Below, one piece after another: positions 11,016 through 19,276 of a stretch of 64,000 bases of DNA (its first letter is position 1; each line of letters opens with the position of its first letter). The position numbers and the translations under genes are program-made. The notes under the pieces are model-generated. The model worked only from the letters and a program-made list of their open reading frames with translations, did no database searches and was not told where the DNA came from. Source of the stretch: Merluccius polli (lineage: Eukaryota > Chordata > Actinopteri > Gadiformes > Merlucciidae); the NCBI GenBank assembly GCA_030340625.1, contig JAOPHQ010004282.1:62001-126000 (forward strand), written 5' to 3'.

Positions 11016-11244
11016 TATTTATGCAAATTAGCACATACGTAATTAGATTACCGTAAAACTTCTAATATTAGCCCGGGCGTTTATTTGCTTAAATCACTGA
11101 AAGCACCCTGCCTTTATTGGGGACCTGCGTCTATTGGGGACAGGCGTTTAATTAATTTAGCAAAAAATGCAAACCAGACTATATCAAACCAGACCGCCGT
11201 CTCATCCATATAGGGTGGCTTTAGGGCGGACCGCGTATTTGTCC

Positions 11245-11262
11245 CCCCCCCCCCCCCCCGCC
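11245..11262. repeat. Poly-C tract followed by a GC-rich tag (first of three)
   Basis: A run of about 17 C is followed by a tag of the type GCCGTAGGTCCG. The same pairing of a C run and GTCGGCCGTAGGTCCGCGGTG-like tag recurs at 11859-11900 and 12649-12712, so three copies of one small module lie in this element. Confidence 0.6.
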
Positions 11263-11354
11263 GGTCATAGGTCCGCCCGCCAGCCGTAGGTCCGTGGTGT
11301 GTTTGTGTTACTATTGCGCGCCCCCCTCGGCCCGCGGTATGTTACTATTGCGTC

Positions 11355-11680
11355 CCGCGTCTGTGTGAAACAATCTGGGTTCTCATAAACCCGTTCGCGG
11401 TGGTAAGAGACGAGCAGAGTCTACAGCGTCCATTGACTCCAATAATAACCCGGTCACGGTGATAGATTACGCTAACCCTAACCATAACCCTAACCATAAC
11501 CCTAACCCTAACCCTTTTTGGAGTGAATTGTTTCACAGTAGACTGCGGACGCTGTAGACTCTGCTCTGCGAGCGAACGCTGTAGACTCTGCTCTGCGAGC
11601 GGACGCTGTAGACTCTACTCGTCTCTTACCACCGCGAACGGGTTTATGAGAACCCAGATCGTTTCACACAAACGCGGGAG
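11355..11680. repeat. Inverted repeat enclosing telomere-like and tandem repeats
   Basis: The arms 11355-11432 and 11601-11680 are near-perfect reverse complements (for example GGGTTCTCATAAACCCG against CGGGTTTATGAGAACCC). The roughly 170-base centre holds a CCCTAA-type array and about 2.5 copies of a 27-base unit containing GGACGCTGTAGACTCTGCTC (11540-11615). It could fold into a long hairpin. Confidence 0.75.
11472..11515. repeat. Interstitial telomere-like repeat (CCCTAA/CCATAA)n
   Basis: About seven tandem hexamers of CCCTAA with two CATAAC variants are present. Vertebrate telomeres are TTAGGG repeats, so this is an interstitial telomere-like block. It lies inside a transposable element and between inverted repeats, so it does not mark a chromosome end. 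Confidence 0.8.
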
Positions 11681-11858
11681 GGTACTTTTTGCGTCAATGT
11701 CAGACGTAGGGGCGTGACAAATCGTTGTCAAATCGTCAAGTCTAAATCATGCGATAGGCGCGCACGATGACATCCTCACAGCATGCACACCGGCTGTGTG
11801 TGGACTCGGGTCTGCGGCTGAGTCCGCGGCCGGGTCCGCGGGTCCGTTGCCGCGGACA

Positions 11859-11900
11859 CCCCCCCCCCCCCCCCCCCGTCGGCCGTAGGTCCGCGGTGTG
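11859..11900. repeat. Poly-C tract with GC-rich tag (second copy)
   Basis: A C run of about 19 is followed by GTCGGCCGTAGGTCCGCGG. It lies just before the palindromic block that begins at 11909. The preceding GC-rich sequence (GGCCGGGTCCGCGG) also occurs at 50.7 kb next to another C- or G-run array. Confidence 0.6.
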
Positions 11901-11908
11901 TTACGCTG

Positions 11909-12624
11909 AATATCCACTATAAGCGAATGATCGCGCGCGGTTTGCCGCCTCCATTCACTTTCTATGGGACGCGAGCAATTCGCTGCGCAAAGCACGCTGG
12001 GATTGCTTGCGGCGCGGAGCCAGCTGCGGCGCTGCCTGGCTCGGCTTCTGAATTTGCATAAAGTTGGGAGATTTCAACTTTATGAAAATACGAGCGGCGC
12101 GAATCCACGGGGTCACCATTCAGCAAAACAGGACGTGGGCGCGGGCCGTGACGTTGATCCCTCTGATTCATTACCACAATGCGGGCGGGAGCGAACAAGT
12201 CTTCAAGGCGGCGCGATGTCACGCGGATAATTCGCGTATAGTGGATATTGACCCTTACCGTGAATATCCACTATAAGCGAATTATCCGCGTGACATCGCG
12301 CCGCCTTGCAGACTCGTTCGCTGGGGGCGTGTTGACTAGTGGATCAATTAGCTCCCGCCCGCATTGTGGTAATGAATCAGAGGGATCAACGTCACGGCCC
12401 GCGCCCACGTCCTGTTTGCTGAATGGTGACCGCGTGGATTCGCTGCGCGAATATTTGCATAAAGTTGAAATCTCCCAACTTTATGCAAATTCAGAAGCGG
12501 AGCCAGGCAGCGCCGCAGCTGGCTCCGCGCCGCAAGCAATCCCAGCGCAGCGAATTGCTCGCGTCCCATAGAAAGTGAATGGAGGCGGCACATCGCGCGC
12601 GATCATTCGCTTATAGTGGATATT
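11909..12624. repeat. Large palindrome made of two inverted MITE-like units
   Basis: Unit A (11909-12249) and unit B (12263-12624) are inverted copies of each other, separated by 13 bases. Each unit is itself bounded by inverted ends of the form AATATCCACTATAAGCG, as in small non-autonomous transposons. Each also has an internal hairpin of the form CATAAAGTTG/CAACTTTATG. The pair makes a palindrome of about 716 bases that could extrude a cruciform. I cannot assign the family. Confidence 0.78.
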
Positions 12625-12648
12625 GACGGTCAGGCTACTATTGTGCGC

Positions 12649-12712
12649 ACCCCCCCCCCCCCCCCCCCCCCCTCCCCCCCCCCCCCCCCCCCGTCGGCCG
12701 TAGGTCCGCGGT
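12649..12712. repeat. Poly-C tract with GC-rich tag (third copy)
   Basis: More than 40 C with one T are followed by GTCGGCCGTAGGTCCGCGG. It follows the palindrome directly, so the two similar C-tract modules at 11859 and 12649 bracket the palindromic block. Such long homopolymers are prone to assembly error, so the length should be treated with caution. Confidence 0.6.
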
Positions 12713-13294
12713 GCCGCTATGACGCTCGAACGTGAACGTCGTTTTACGGCAGCGGAAGATTTACGACAGCCAGCATACAGACAGTAAACAGACAGTGAGC
12801 AACGGACTTCACACGATATTATTCACAACTCTGATTAATTTAATGAAACCCATTGATTCTTTTGATCGGTGGACCCTTACGGACTTAAGGAATATAAACA
12901 ATGCAGGAACGGACACACACCGTACAGACTTTATGATCGCTTCAAAAGTTGGAAGTCAGACCTTTTCCCCGTCTCTCTTGTTTACCGGTAAGTCTGGATG
13001 AATTATGCGTTGGTGTTCATAGTTTGTGTTAAATGAACTGAATGATTTATCTGTGGAGAATCTAACTGATCTAACGACGTGCGTTATGTCCATATGGACG
13101 GACGTTTAAACGGTTACCGTATCTTTGTGTAGGTGATCTAAACGGCTTAAGTCGTTCAAGAAATAATTTAGACAAAATCCAGACCCGGCCTATATTGGAG
13201 ACCTGCGTTTATTTGTCAAAACGTGTCGCCACACCCGGCTTTTAAAGGGGACCTGCGTCTATTAGGGACCCTGCTTTTATTTGAAGTTTTACGG

Positions 13295-13672
13295 TATGCC
13301 CCGTTTGCCCATGTTAACAAACAATTAAAAAAAACTTGTAATACATGTTTTGTCTGTCTTGATGTAAGTAATCAACTCAATAATTTTCATGGTGATATCT
13401 GAAGGTCAATTTTTTTTCCTATTCGCGTGACAAAAATAGATAGATAGATAGATATGTACTTTATTGATCCCAAGCTGGGAAATTTAAACTAATTTAAAAA
13501 ATAATTAATAGGCGTATGAAAAGGGTATATTTCGGTCTTTTTCGAAACTTTCCCCTAATGGGATTCTTCAGGGCTTTTTTTTCCTTACTCAGGACATATT
13601 GCGGATACAAAATCAGTTGAGTTTGCTTCTGTTGCAATTTGTTCAACCCTTTTCCATAAAATGACTGGACTA
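13295..13672. repeat. Right inverted arm of the 7434-13672 element (outer part)
   Basis: This is the reverse complement of 7434-7775 with modest divergence, and its inner continuation lies at 11016-11048 beyond the nested element. It has gained a foreign block at about 13435-13497. Confidence 0.8.
13435..13497. mobile_element. Short retroposon tail with (GATA)n
   Basis: An ATAGATAGATAGATAG run is joined to TTTATTGATCCCAAGCTGGG, a sequence typical of 3' tails of fish LINE/SINE elements. It is absent from the matching position of the left arm near 7620, so it is an insertion. It is too short to classify further. Confidence 0.5.
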
Positions 13673-14488
13673 TATGTCCAAAAATGGAAACTGCTGTTAT
13701 GCCAAAAAGCAACAAGACAATTAATTTTGGAATGTTTTCTGCTTGTCTAGCTGGTAAACTTTGAACACTGAACATAGTTTAATAGGCTGGAGCTGCTACA
13801 CCAGCAACATTTCAATGACTGTTAATGGAAGACGCTCTAGTCCTATTGTTCATCAACACTTTGGCGTTATTCCACTGCCACTGCTTTAAGCATTGGTGTG
13901 AGCGGGAGAAAGTGAATGGTCATTTGAAAAATCAATAATTCTTACCTGACAGTTTGTTGGAAAGGGAAACTGTCTTCCAGAGTGGTTGCTAAGAGATGGG
14001 GTCGTACACGGAGCACTTGTAATAGCACTCTATTGGACACCTATTGAAAACTACTAGCCATTAAAACTTCTAAAAGGAAAATATACACAGCATACATCCA
14101 TATAATAACCTTGTTTCTGTGCTGTGTATCTAAGCAAGACATGTTTCTGACATATTGATTATGCTAAAATTTGATTGATTTACCTCCTACAAATAATTCT
14201 TTTTATTAAAAATGTATCTTCCTCATACAAAAATATGGCTTAAAAGGGGTAAAACGTATGATACTGGGATACTAGGAATACAGTTGGTGAAAAGAAATTT
14301 GCACCACAGCATGTGGTGCAAATGTATTTTATATTATTTTACAAGCATTTAAAACCGACCAACATAATATAGTACTTTTATACTTTATACATCCTTACTA
14401 AATATGCCTCTTTTGTTAGATTTGCTTTTTTCGGTTCTCGCACTCAGCTGCTACAGATCACTACTTCACAAGATGAATAAAAACAATT
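13673..14488. other. No gene or element recognised
   Basis: This is AT-rich sequence with no supported coding region. It begins directly after the TAT target duplication of the 7434-13672 element, so its first bases are the genomic target. Confidence 0.4.
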
Positions 14489-15240
14489 GGGCCTCATTCA
14501 CAAACCGTTCTTAAGAAAAAATTTGTTCTTAAGTCCTACTTACGAATATTTTACGAAGATTGTGGCATTCATGAATTTTTTTCTTATCCAGGATTTTTCT
14601 TGGGTAAGAACAAATCCTACGAACACTCAGGAGTACTCTTAAGCACATTTCAGTCCCGACATGTTGGCATGGTTGTGTTGTCTTCTTTTGTTAAGTTCAA
14701 TAAAATACATTACAGTGACATTTCTGTCATATTTATGTATTTATTTATTAATTTCATTTTTCATTTTAATTACATTAAATGTGCCAACGCTTTAACATGA
14801 ATCAAGTACATTGGAAACCATGCCGTCAATTAGTGATCCCACCCTATTTATAGGTGGCATTTCTCCATCCACGGCCTACAAAACAATGGCATATATATTG
14901 CTGCTACAGGAGATTGCGGATCATGCCCTACGGAGGGAACGAATCTTTCAGGACCACGTAGATCTTTTTTCAGAGGCCCTGCACACGGCCCTGCAGTCCC
15001 TTTTATGGGCATTAATGGGCGGTTACCTATGCTAATCCTATGTTAATTAGACTCACCTGGCACGCGCGCTCAATTTACGAGGAGATGCCATTCATCAATC
15101 TAAGAACACAGCTGCGAACAATTCAGCGGCTTAAGAACACGTTGGTGAATCTGACGTAGGGTCTTCTTAGAAATCTTCTTAAGAAGGACTTAAGAAAGAA
15201 TCTAAGAAGATTCTTAAGAAGATATTGGTGAATGAGGCCC
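14489..15240 (+). mobile_element. PIF/Harbinger-like non-autonomous element (752 bp)
   Basis: The element begins GGGCCTCATTCACAAACC and ends GGTGAATGAGGCCC in inverted orientation. Motifs of the type TTCTTAAGAA occur repeatedly near both ends. A remnant of a Harbinger transposase N-terminus lies inside at 14811-15035. The flanks are ATT and AAT, so a clean 3-bp duplication is not visible. Confidence 0.7.
14811..15035 (+). pseudogene. Harbinger transposase N-terminal remnant
   Basis: The 74-codon frame contains EIADHALRRERIFQDHVDLF, which resembles the start of Harbinger transposases (RRERVFRD-type motif). The catalytic DDE region is missing. A similar segment, NGAIRHERVFRECEDL, is found in the Harbinger-like element at 23241-24670. 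The ATG at 14811 may be the original start. Confidence 0.55.
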
Positions 15241-15247
15241 AATGTTC

Positions 15248-15266
15248 GTGTGTGTGTGTGTGTGTG
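15248..15266. repeat. (GT)n microsatellite
   Basis: Nine or ten GT units directly follow the Harbinger-like element. Confidence 0.85.
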
Positions 15267-15585
15267 GTGCCTGTCTGCGTGTAGGACAGAACAAGGGCAA
15301 GCAAATTGAAACGGTTGAGGGCAACCGATCAAATCAAGGACTAGCCGCAAAATCTCCATTGCACTTCTTACAGCTTGTAAGTGAATGTGTGATACATGTA
15401 ATCGTATAGTCTTTCCATGGATGCTTAGTAGTTGTCTTGTCTCAGAGTTGATGGTTAAGCAATGCACAGTATTACAGTGATTGCAATCTTGTGAATACAG
15501 ATATATCATTGTTTTCTAATTGCAGCGTGAGACTTCACAGTCGTGCTTCTATGGCTCAAAATGGCATACGGTACCAAAATCATAT

Positions 15586-15625
15586 CTGAGTAGAAGAGCA
15601 GCCTGTAGGCTGCTCTTCTACTCAG
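15586..15625. repeat. Perfect 18-bp hairpin at the L1 breakpoint
   Basis: CTGAGTAGAAGAGCAGCC is followed by a TGTA loop and the exact reverse complement. The L1 endonuclease coding sequence (minus strand) stops at 15626, immediately next to it. The hairpin therefore marks the junction where the inverted L1 segment ends. Confidence 0.85.
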
Positions 15626-16080
15626 GGTCACCCCCTAAGATTAAATGGTGGGAGCTTAGATCTGGTAAAAGTTAGATTACTTTCCTAATAAATGCCTCAT
15701 CATCCCAATTGAGTGCATAGAGATTGGCAAGAACAACAGATACATTATTAAGGGAACCTGAGACTATAACAAACTGGCCTTGGTGGTCAGCTATGACATT
15801 TGTTGGACTAAATACTGTGTTTTTTATGTATTAAAATCGCTGTACCCCTTACTTTACTACTAAAACTGGAGTGAAAACTTTGGCCAACCCATGAGGCCTT
15901 TAACCTATGGTGATCCTTAGTGATCAAATGTGTCTCCTGTAAGAAAGCAATTTCCGTTTTAAGATGCTTTAAGTGGGAGAATACTCTACCCCTTTTAACT
16001 GGGCCGTTGATCCCTTTAACATTCCAAGAGACAAATCTTAGACAAGATACCCCTTTTTTTGTTGTATTAGCCATAATCAA
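15626..16080 (-). pseudogene. L1 ORF2 endonuclease N-terminal fragment
   Basis: The frame from 16080 reads LRFVSWNVKGINGPVKRGRV and FLQETHLITKDHHRLK, the start and catalytic glutamate region of the L1 endonuclease. A frameshift near 15810 is followed by VIADHQGQFVIVSGSLNN and LILGGD at 15635. The fragment breaks right at the GGDFN motif, next to the 15586-15625 hairpin. Confidence 0.8.
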
Positions 16081-16792
16081 ACTTGTACATATATGGTGAG
16101 GGGAAATAATGCTTTGTAGAAGGAAGTAGTGTTAGGGTTAGGGGTAAAACACAAACACACAGACAATAATACAAATAAAAGTGACTCTGTAGGACCTACC
16201 ACCCCAAAACCCCAAAACATAAACCCTCAAAACAGGGGACATAAAGACATCCCTGAACCTCCCTAAGCTTGTCCTAAACACAAGAACTAGCAGCGGGACT
16301 CCATATACTCTGTTACTTCCGTGTGACATAGATCCGTGAGCTAATCACGCTCCTACATCTGCAAATGTGTCTACCATGCACTATAGGTGCAAAATAAAAA
16401 ATATTAATAAAGATTAAAAAAATAAAAATAAAAAAGAAATAGCTGGGGATGGCAGTTTATCCATACCAGCACCCAAGTTACAAAAGAATAACATAAGTAG
16501 CCCCTGCCATAACAAAAAAAAAAAATGTTAACATACAATAGAAGAATTAATAATACCTTTAAAGAAAAAGAAACAAAAACAAATTAATTGCTATGCATGA
16601 GCTGACTGACATATATCCATACCTCACACTAGTTCCACACCAAGTTATTCAGGTGTCTGCGAGCTTGGATATACATTACATTAATGTCCAGTGTCTTTCT
16701 GGCGCATCTTTCCCGCAGGTGTCCATTTATAAATGTCCATAAACTTAATAAATGTCCATAACACACACTGAATCCAGATACAGTCGGTGTCC
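16081..16792 (-). other. L1 inter-ORF region
   Basis: About 700 bases separate the ORF1 stop from the ORF2 start. They are AT-rich with A-rich runs at 16390-16440, and contain no supported gene. Confidence 0.5.
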
Positions 16793-17050
16793 TCAATGAT
16801 TCGCTTCCACTAGCTGGTGGCTACGACGCGCTCGTCGTAAAAAGCCTGGACTTTCAAAGTAAAAGTTCTCGTTCCAAAACGATACCTGGAGACGGGCAGG
16901 ATGCAGCAGGCGGAATTTAATTCCTTTCAGGTAAAGAGAGTTTTTGACTGCGTTGAATGCAGCCCGTTTTTTAGCCAGAGCAGCGCTCATGTCTGGATAC
17001 ACTCTCAGCTCGGAGCCGCGGTAATCAAGCTTGTGTTGTCTGGCCCATCT
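16793..17050 (-). pseudogene. L1 ORF1 C-terminal domain
   Basis: The minus-strand frame reads HILRWARQHKLDYRGSELRV, then DMSAALAKKRAAFNAVKNSL and LLHPARLQVSFW. This is the C-terminal domain of L1 ORF1 protein. The frame was originally continuous with 18791 onward; an LTR element separates the halves, with GAGGA duplicated on both sides. Confidence 0.82.
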
Positions 17051-17055
17051 GAGGA
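17051..17055. repeat. Target-site duplication GAGGA (left)
   Basis: GAGGA lies directly before the LTR element and again at 18786-18790 after it, a typical 5-bp duplication left by LTR retrotransposon integrase. Confidence 0.8.
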
Positions 17056-17723
17056 TGTGGCAGGGTCGTCCGGCCACACGCCACCTAAGTGGCTTTCTTC
17101 CTGGGGCCCTCCGACACAGGACACGGGTAGATGTTGTTCAAAGGTGTTTATTGGAGTTTCAGGCCAGATGTTATTCGCCGAGCTGATGGTACCACATGTC
17201 ATGACGGTGCTCCTCCCCGAGTGTGTGTTAGAGGTGCGCGGATGGGCTATTATTGTATCCGCAACCGCATCACAAAACTCATCATCCGTCCGCCATCCAT
17301 CCGCACCAACGTTTTTTGACCAATTTCAAAACCGCACCCGCCCGCCATCCGCGGGCGCTGCTGACGCGAGAAAAAAAAGTGTGCTCGTTTTTATCGGATG
17401 CAAGTAACAATATTTAACAATGTAACTTATATATATCTTTTCATTTGATTGGTTCAACCGCCACCCGCCCGAATTTAATTAAAATATTATTTTTCGTAAG
17501 GTCATCCGCCCGATCCGCGGTTTAACCGCGGAGTCCGCGGCTGTAACCGCCATCCGCGCACCTCTAGTGTGTGTGTTGATGGCTGGTTTATCCTGGGTGC
17601 CATGATTGCTCATGCACCACAGGTGTGCAGCCCCACCCAGCCAGAGTCCAATTAGTCCGACTCAGGCCAGGTGAGGCTGTAAACCAGCCATCAACAACAC
17701 ACACTCCACATAAACCCTCCACA
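17056..17723 (-). repeat. 3' LTR of the TRIM-like element, split by a hAT MITE
   Basis: The LTR is 668 bases here because it carries a 338-base insertion plus an 8-base duplication at 17221-17574; without these it is 322 bases, the length of the other LTR. It ends CCCTCCACA. Confidence 0.85.
17229..17566. mobile_element. hAT-like MITE in the LTR (338 bp)
   Basis: The termini are TAGAGGTGCGCGGATGG and CCATCCGCGCACCTCTA. The 8-base GTGTGTGT flanks it on both sides (17221-17228 and 17567-17574). The right LTR at about 18630 shows the empty site with one copy, which confirms an 8-bp target duplication as in hAT elements. The interior is rich in CCGC motifs and has no coding potential. Confidence 0.85.
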
Positions 17724-18463
17724 TATCCCCAACACCAGATTGAGGCTGGGGAGAATCCCCAGCCTCGCCTACTCCCCCCCCCCCCCCCCCCATCCCCCAT
17801 CCAAGCAAACAAAAAAAAAAAACACATACCGGACTCTGAACAGGGTTACCATACCTACACAAAACCTGGACTCTTTTCAGGGTTGCCATACCTAAACAAA
17901 AAAATAAACACAACCCCCCAAACCCCACTACCTCCACACCTCCCCAGGGTCACACGCCAACCCCACCCTCCCCCTCCGTCCCGGAGACCGGAGGCCTGGG
18001 GCTGCTGCTCCAGCTGGCGGAGGTGTCTCTGGGGTAGCTGGCTGCGGGGGCTGGCTGGATGGGTTCTGGAGGAGGCCCGACAGCTGGGCCGCGGAGGTAG
18101 CTCTCGGAGGGCCTGGAACAGTCTTAAGTCACCCCCCTCCACCAGGGCGACGAGGCATGATCCCTCCCATCTCCTCCTGGAGCATGGGGCCTTGGGCTCC
18201 TGGTCCCCTGGCAGAGGGGCGGCTGGCCTGGGCTGCTCCAGGCTGGATCCAGGGGAGGCTAGCTGCAGACGGTTGCCGGTGGCGGTCGCTGTGCTGCCTC
18301 CCCGCTCCTCCGCTGGCCGTCGCTGCCGTTCAGGGGGAGCTGGTGCTGGGGTGGCTGTCTTCGCCGCGGCTGGTGGCTCCAGTGCAGCTTGGACAGCCCT
18401 TCCGTGTCCCGTCGGAGGGACACGGACTCCTCCTGGTCGGAGGAGCCCCACGTTGGGCGCCAG
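17724..18463 (-). other. Internal region of the TRIM-like element
   Basis: About 740 GC-rich bases contain long overlapping open frames on both strands, including 251 codons on the transcribed minus strand starting in the LTR. The encoded sequence is rich in proline, arginine and glycine and shows no retroviral motif. It may be a decayed gag or simply open because of base composition. Confidence 0.45.
18445..18462 (-). promoter_or_regulatory. Primer-binding site of the TRIM-like element
   Basis: On the minus strand TGGCGCCCAACGTGGGGC lies one base inside the 5' LTR. TGGCGCC starts are typical tRNA primer-binding sites for reverse transcription. It fixes the orientation of the element. Confidence 0.75.
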
Positions 18464-18785
18464 TGTGGCAGGGTCGTCCGGCCACACGCCACCTAAGTGG
18501 CTTTCTTCCTGGGGCCCTCCGACACAGGACACGGGTAGATGTTGTTCAAAGGTGTTTATTGGAGTTTCAGGCCAGATGTTATTCGCCGAGCTGATGGTAC
18601 AACATGTCATGACGGTGCTCCTCCCCGAGTGTGTGTGTTGATGGCTGGTTTATCCTGGGTGCCATGATTGCTCATGCACCACAGGTGTGCAGCCCCACCC
18701 AGCCAGAGTCCAATTAGTCCGACTCAGGCCAGGTGAGGCTGTAAACCAGCCATCAACAACACACACTCCACATAAACCCTCCACA
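18464..18785 (-). repeat. 5' LTR of the TRIM-like element
   Basis: This 322-base LTR begins TGTGGCAGGG and ends CCTCCACA in plus orientation. It is almost identical to the uninterrupted parts of the left LTR and is followed by the GAGGA duplication. A related solo LTR occurs at 55563-55860. Confidence 0.88.
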
Positions 18786-18790
18786 GAGGA

Positions 18791-19170
18791 CTTTTTCTTT
18801 CTCGTGGAAGCGGAGGAATTTGACGATAAAGGGCCTCGGTTTCGCCGCGCCGGCATCTCCTGGTCTAGGGCCAAGGGAACGGTGAGCTCTCTCTATCTCC
18901 GGAGGGCTGTTGAAAACACCAGAGCCCGTCACCGCCATCAGCAGATCGGAGACAAACTTGGTCGGGTCTTGGTCCTTCTCGCTCCCTTTGGGTATGTTGA
19001 TGATCCTCAAGTTAGAGCGCCTAGACCGGTTCTCGAGGTCATCCACTCATTCCAGGAGCACCGTGGCTTGGGATTGTAGGGACTTAACAACAGTTTCCAT
19101 CTCGGTGAGTTTCTCGAGGTTTTCACCCACTAAAACTTCAGTTTTAGTGAGACGGTTGTTAAATGCCGCC
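18791..19170 (-). pseudogene. L1 ORF1 middle part (coiled coil end and RRM-like domain)
   Basis: The minus-strand frame reads WMDDLENRSRRSNLRIINIP, then FVSDLLMAVTGS, ERAHRSLGPRPGDAG and FIVKFLRFHEKEKVL. This is the junction of coiled coil and RNA recognition motif in L1 ORF1. It ends where the LTR element inserted. On its 5' side the hAT element at 19179 separates it from the N-terminus. Confidence 0.8.
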
Positions 19171-19178
19171 ACCTGCTG
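19171..19178. repeat. Target-site duplication ACCTGCTG (left)
   Basis: The 8 bases recur at 22042-22049 directly after the hAT element, a typical hAT duplication. Confidence 0.85.
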
Positions 19179-19276
19179 CAGGGCCAGATTAACACGCTGT
19201 ACCCTGGGCAACAATATTCAAGGGCCCCATCATCACGACCCCAGGATCACTATCATTGGCAAAATACAGAATACGT

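Larger units (their letters stand above)
11051..13294. mobile_element. TA-flanked DNA element (2244 bp) nested in the right arm
   Basis: The ends are CCGTAAAACTTC at 11051 and GAAGTTTTACGG ending at 13294, flanked by TA at 11049-11050 and 13295-13296. The termini keep partial similarity for about 100 bases (GGGACCTGCGTCTATT motifs on both sides). The left arm of the host element at 7434-7797 shows the unoccupied site with a single TA, which proves an insertion with a TA duplication. TA duplication suggests Tc1/mariner-like mobilisation, but no transposase is inside. The interior is filled with poly-C tracts, a telomere-like repeat and a large palindrome. Confidence 0.78.
7434..13672 (-). mobile_element. 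Candidate novel DNA transposon with long inverted arms and an unassigned transposase-like gene
   Basis: The unit is bounded by TAGTCCAGTCATTTTA at 7434-7449 and its exact reverse complement at 13657-13672, flanked on both sides by TAT (7431-7433 and 13673-13675), a candidate 3-bp target duplication. The similarity continues inward for about 364 bp (7434-7797) against the right arm, which is split by an insertion. Between the arms lies a single minus-strand gene (8018-10166). Removing the nested 2.24 kb element and a short LINE/SINE tail in the right arm gives an original element of about 3.9 kb. Gene plus terminal repeats is the layout of an autonomous cut-and-paste transposon. I do not recognise the superfamily. 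Confidence 0.72.
17056..18785 (-). mobile_element. TRIM-like LTR retrotransposon (non-autonomous)
   Basis: Two LTRs of 322 bases (after removal of a nested hAT MITE from the left one) begin TGTGG and end CCACA. The internal region is only about 740 bases. A primer-binding site of the type TGGCGCCCAACGTGGGGC lies next to the right LTR on the minus strand, so the element is transcribed on the minus strand and the right LTR is the 5' one. No gag or pol motif is recognisable inside. The 5-bp target duplication GAGGA and the closely similar LTRs suggest a fairly recent insertion. Confidence 0.85.

Noticed and set aside
11472..11515. Chromosome end or subtelomere
   Set aside because: The telomere-like block is short, imperfect, and lies in a transposon with ordinary repeats on both sides.
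17625..18641. 338-codon plus-strand gene
   Set aside because: It runs antisense to the TRIM-like element, crosses its LTR, and is biased in composition; no domain is recognisable.
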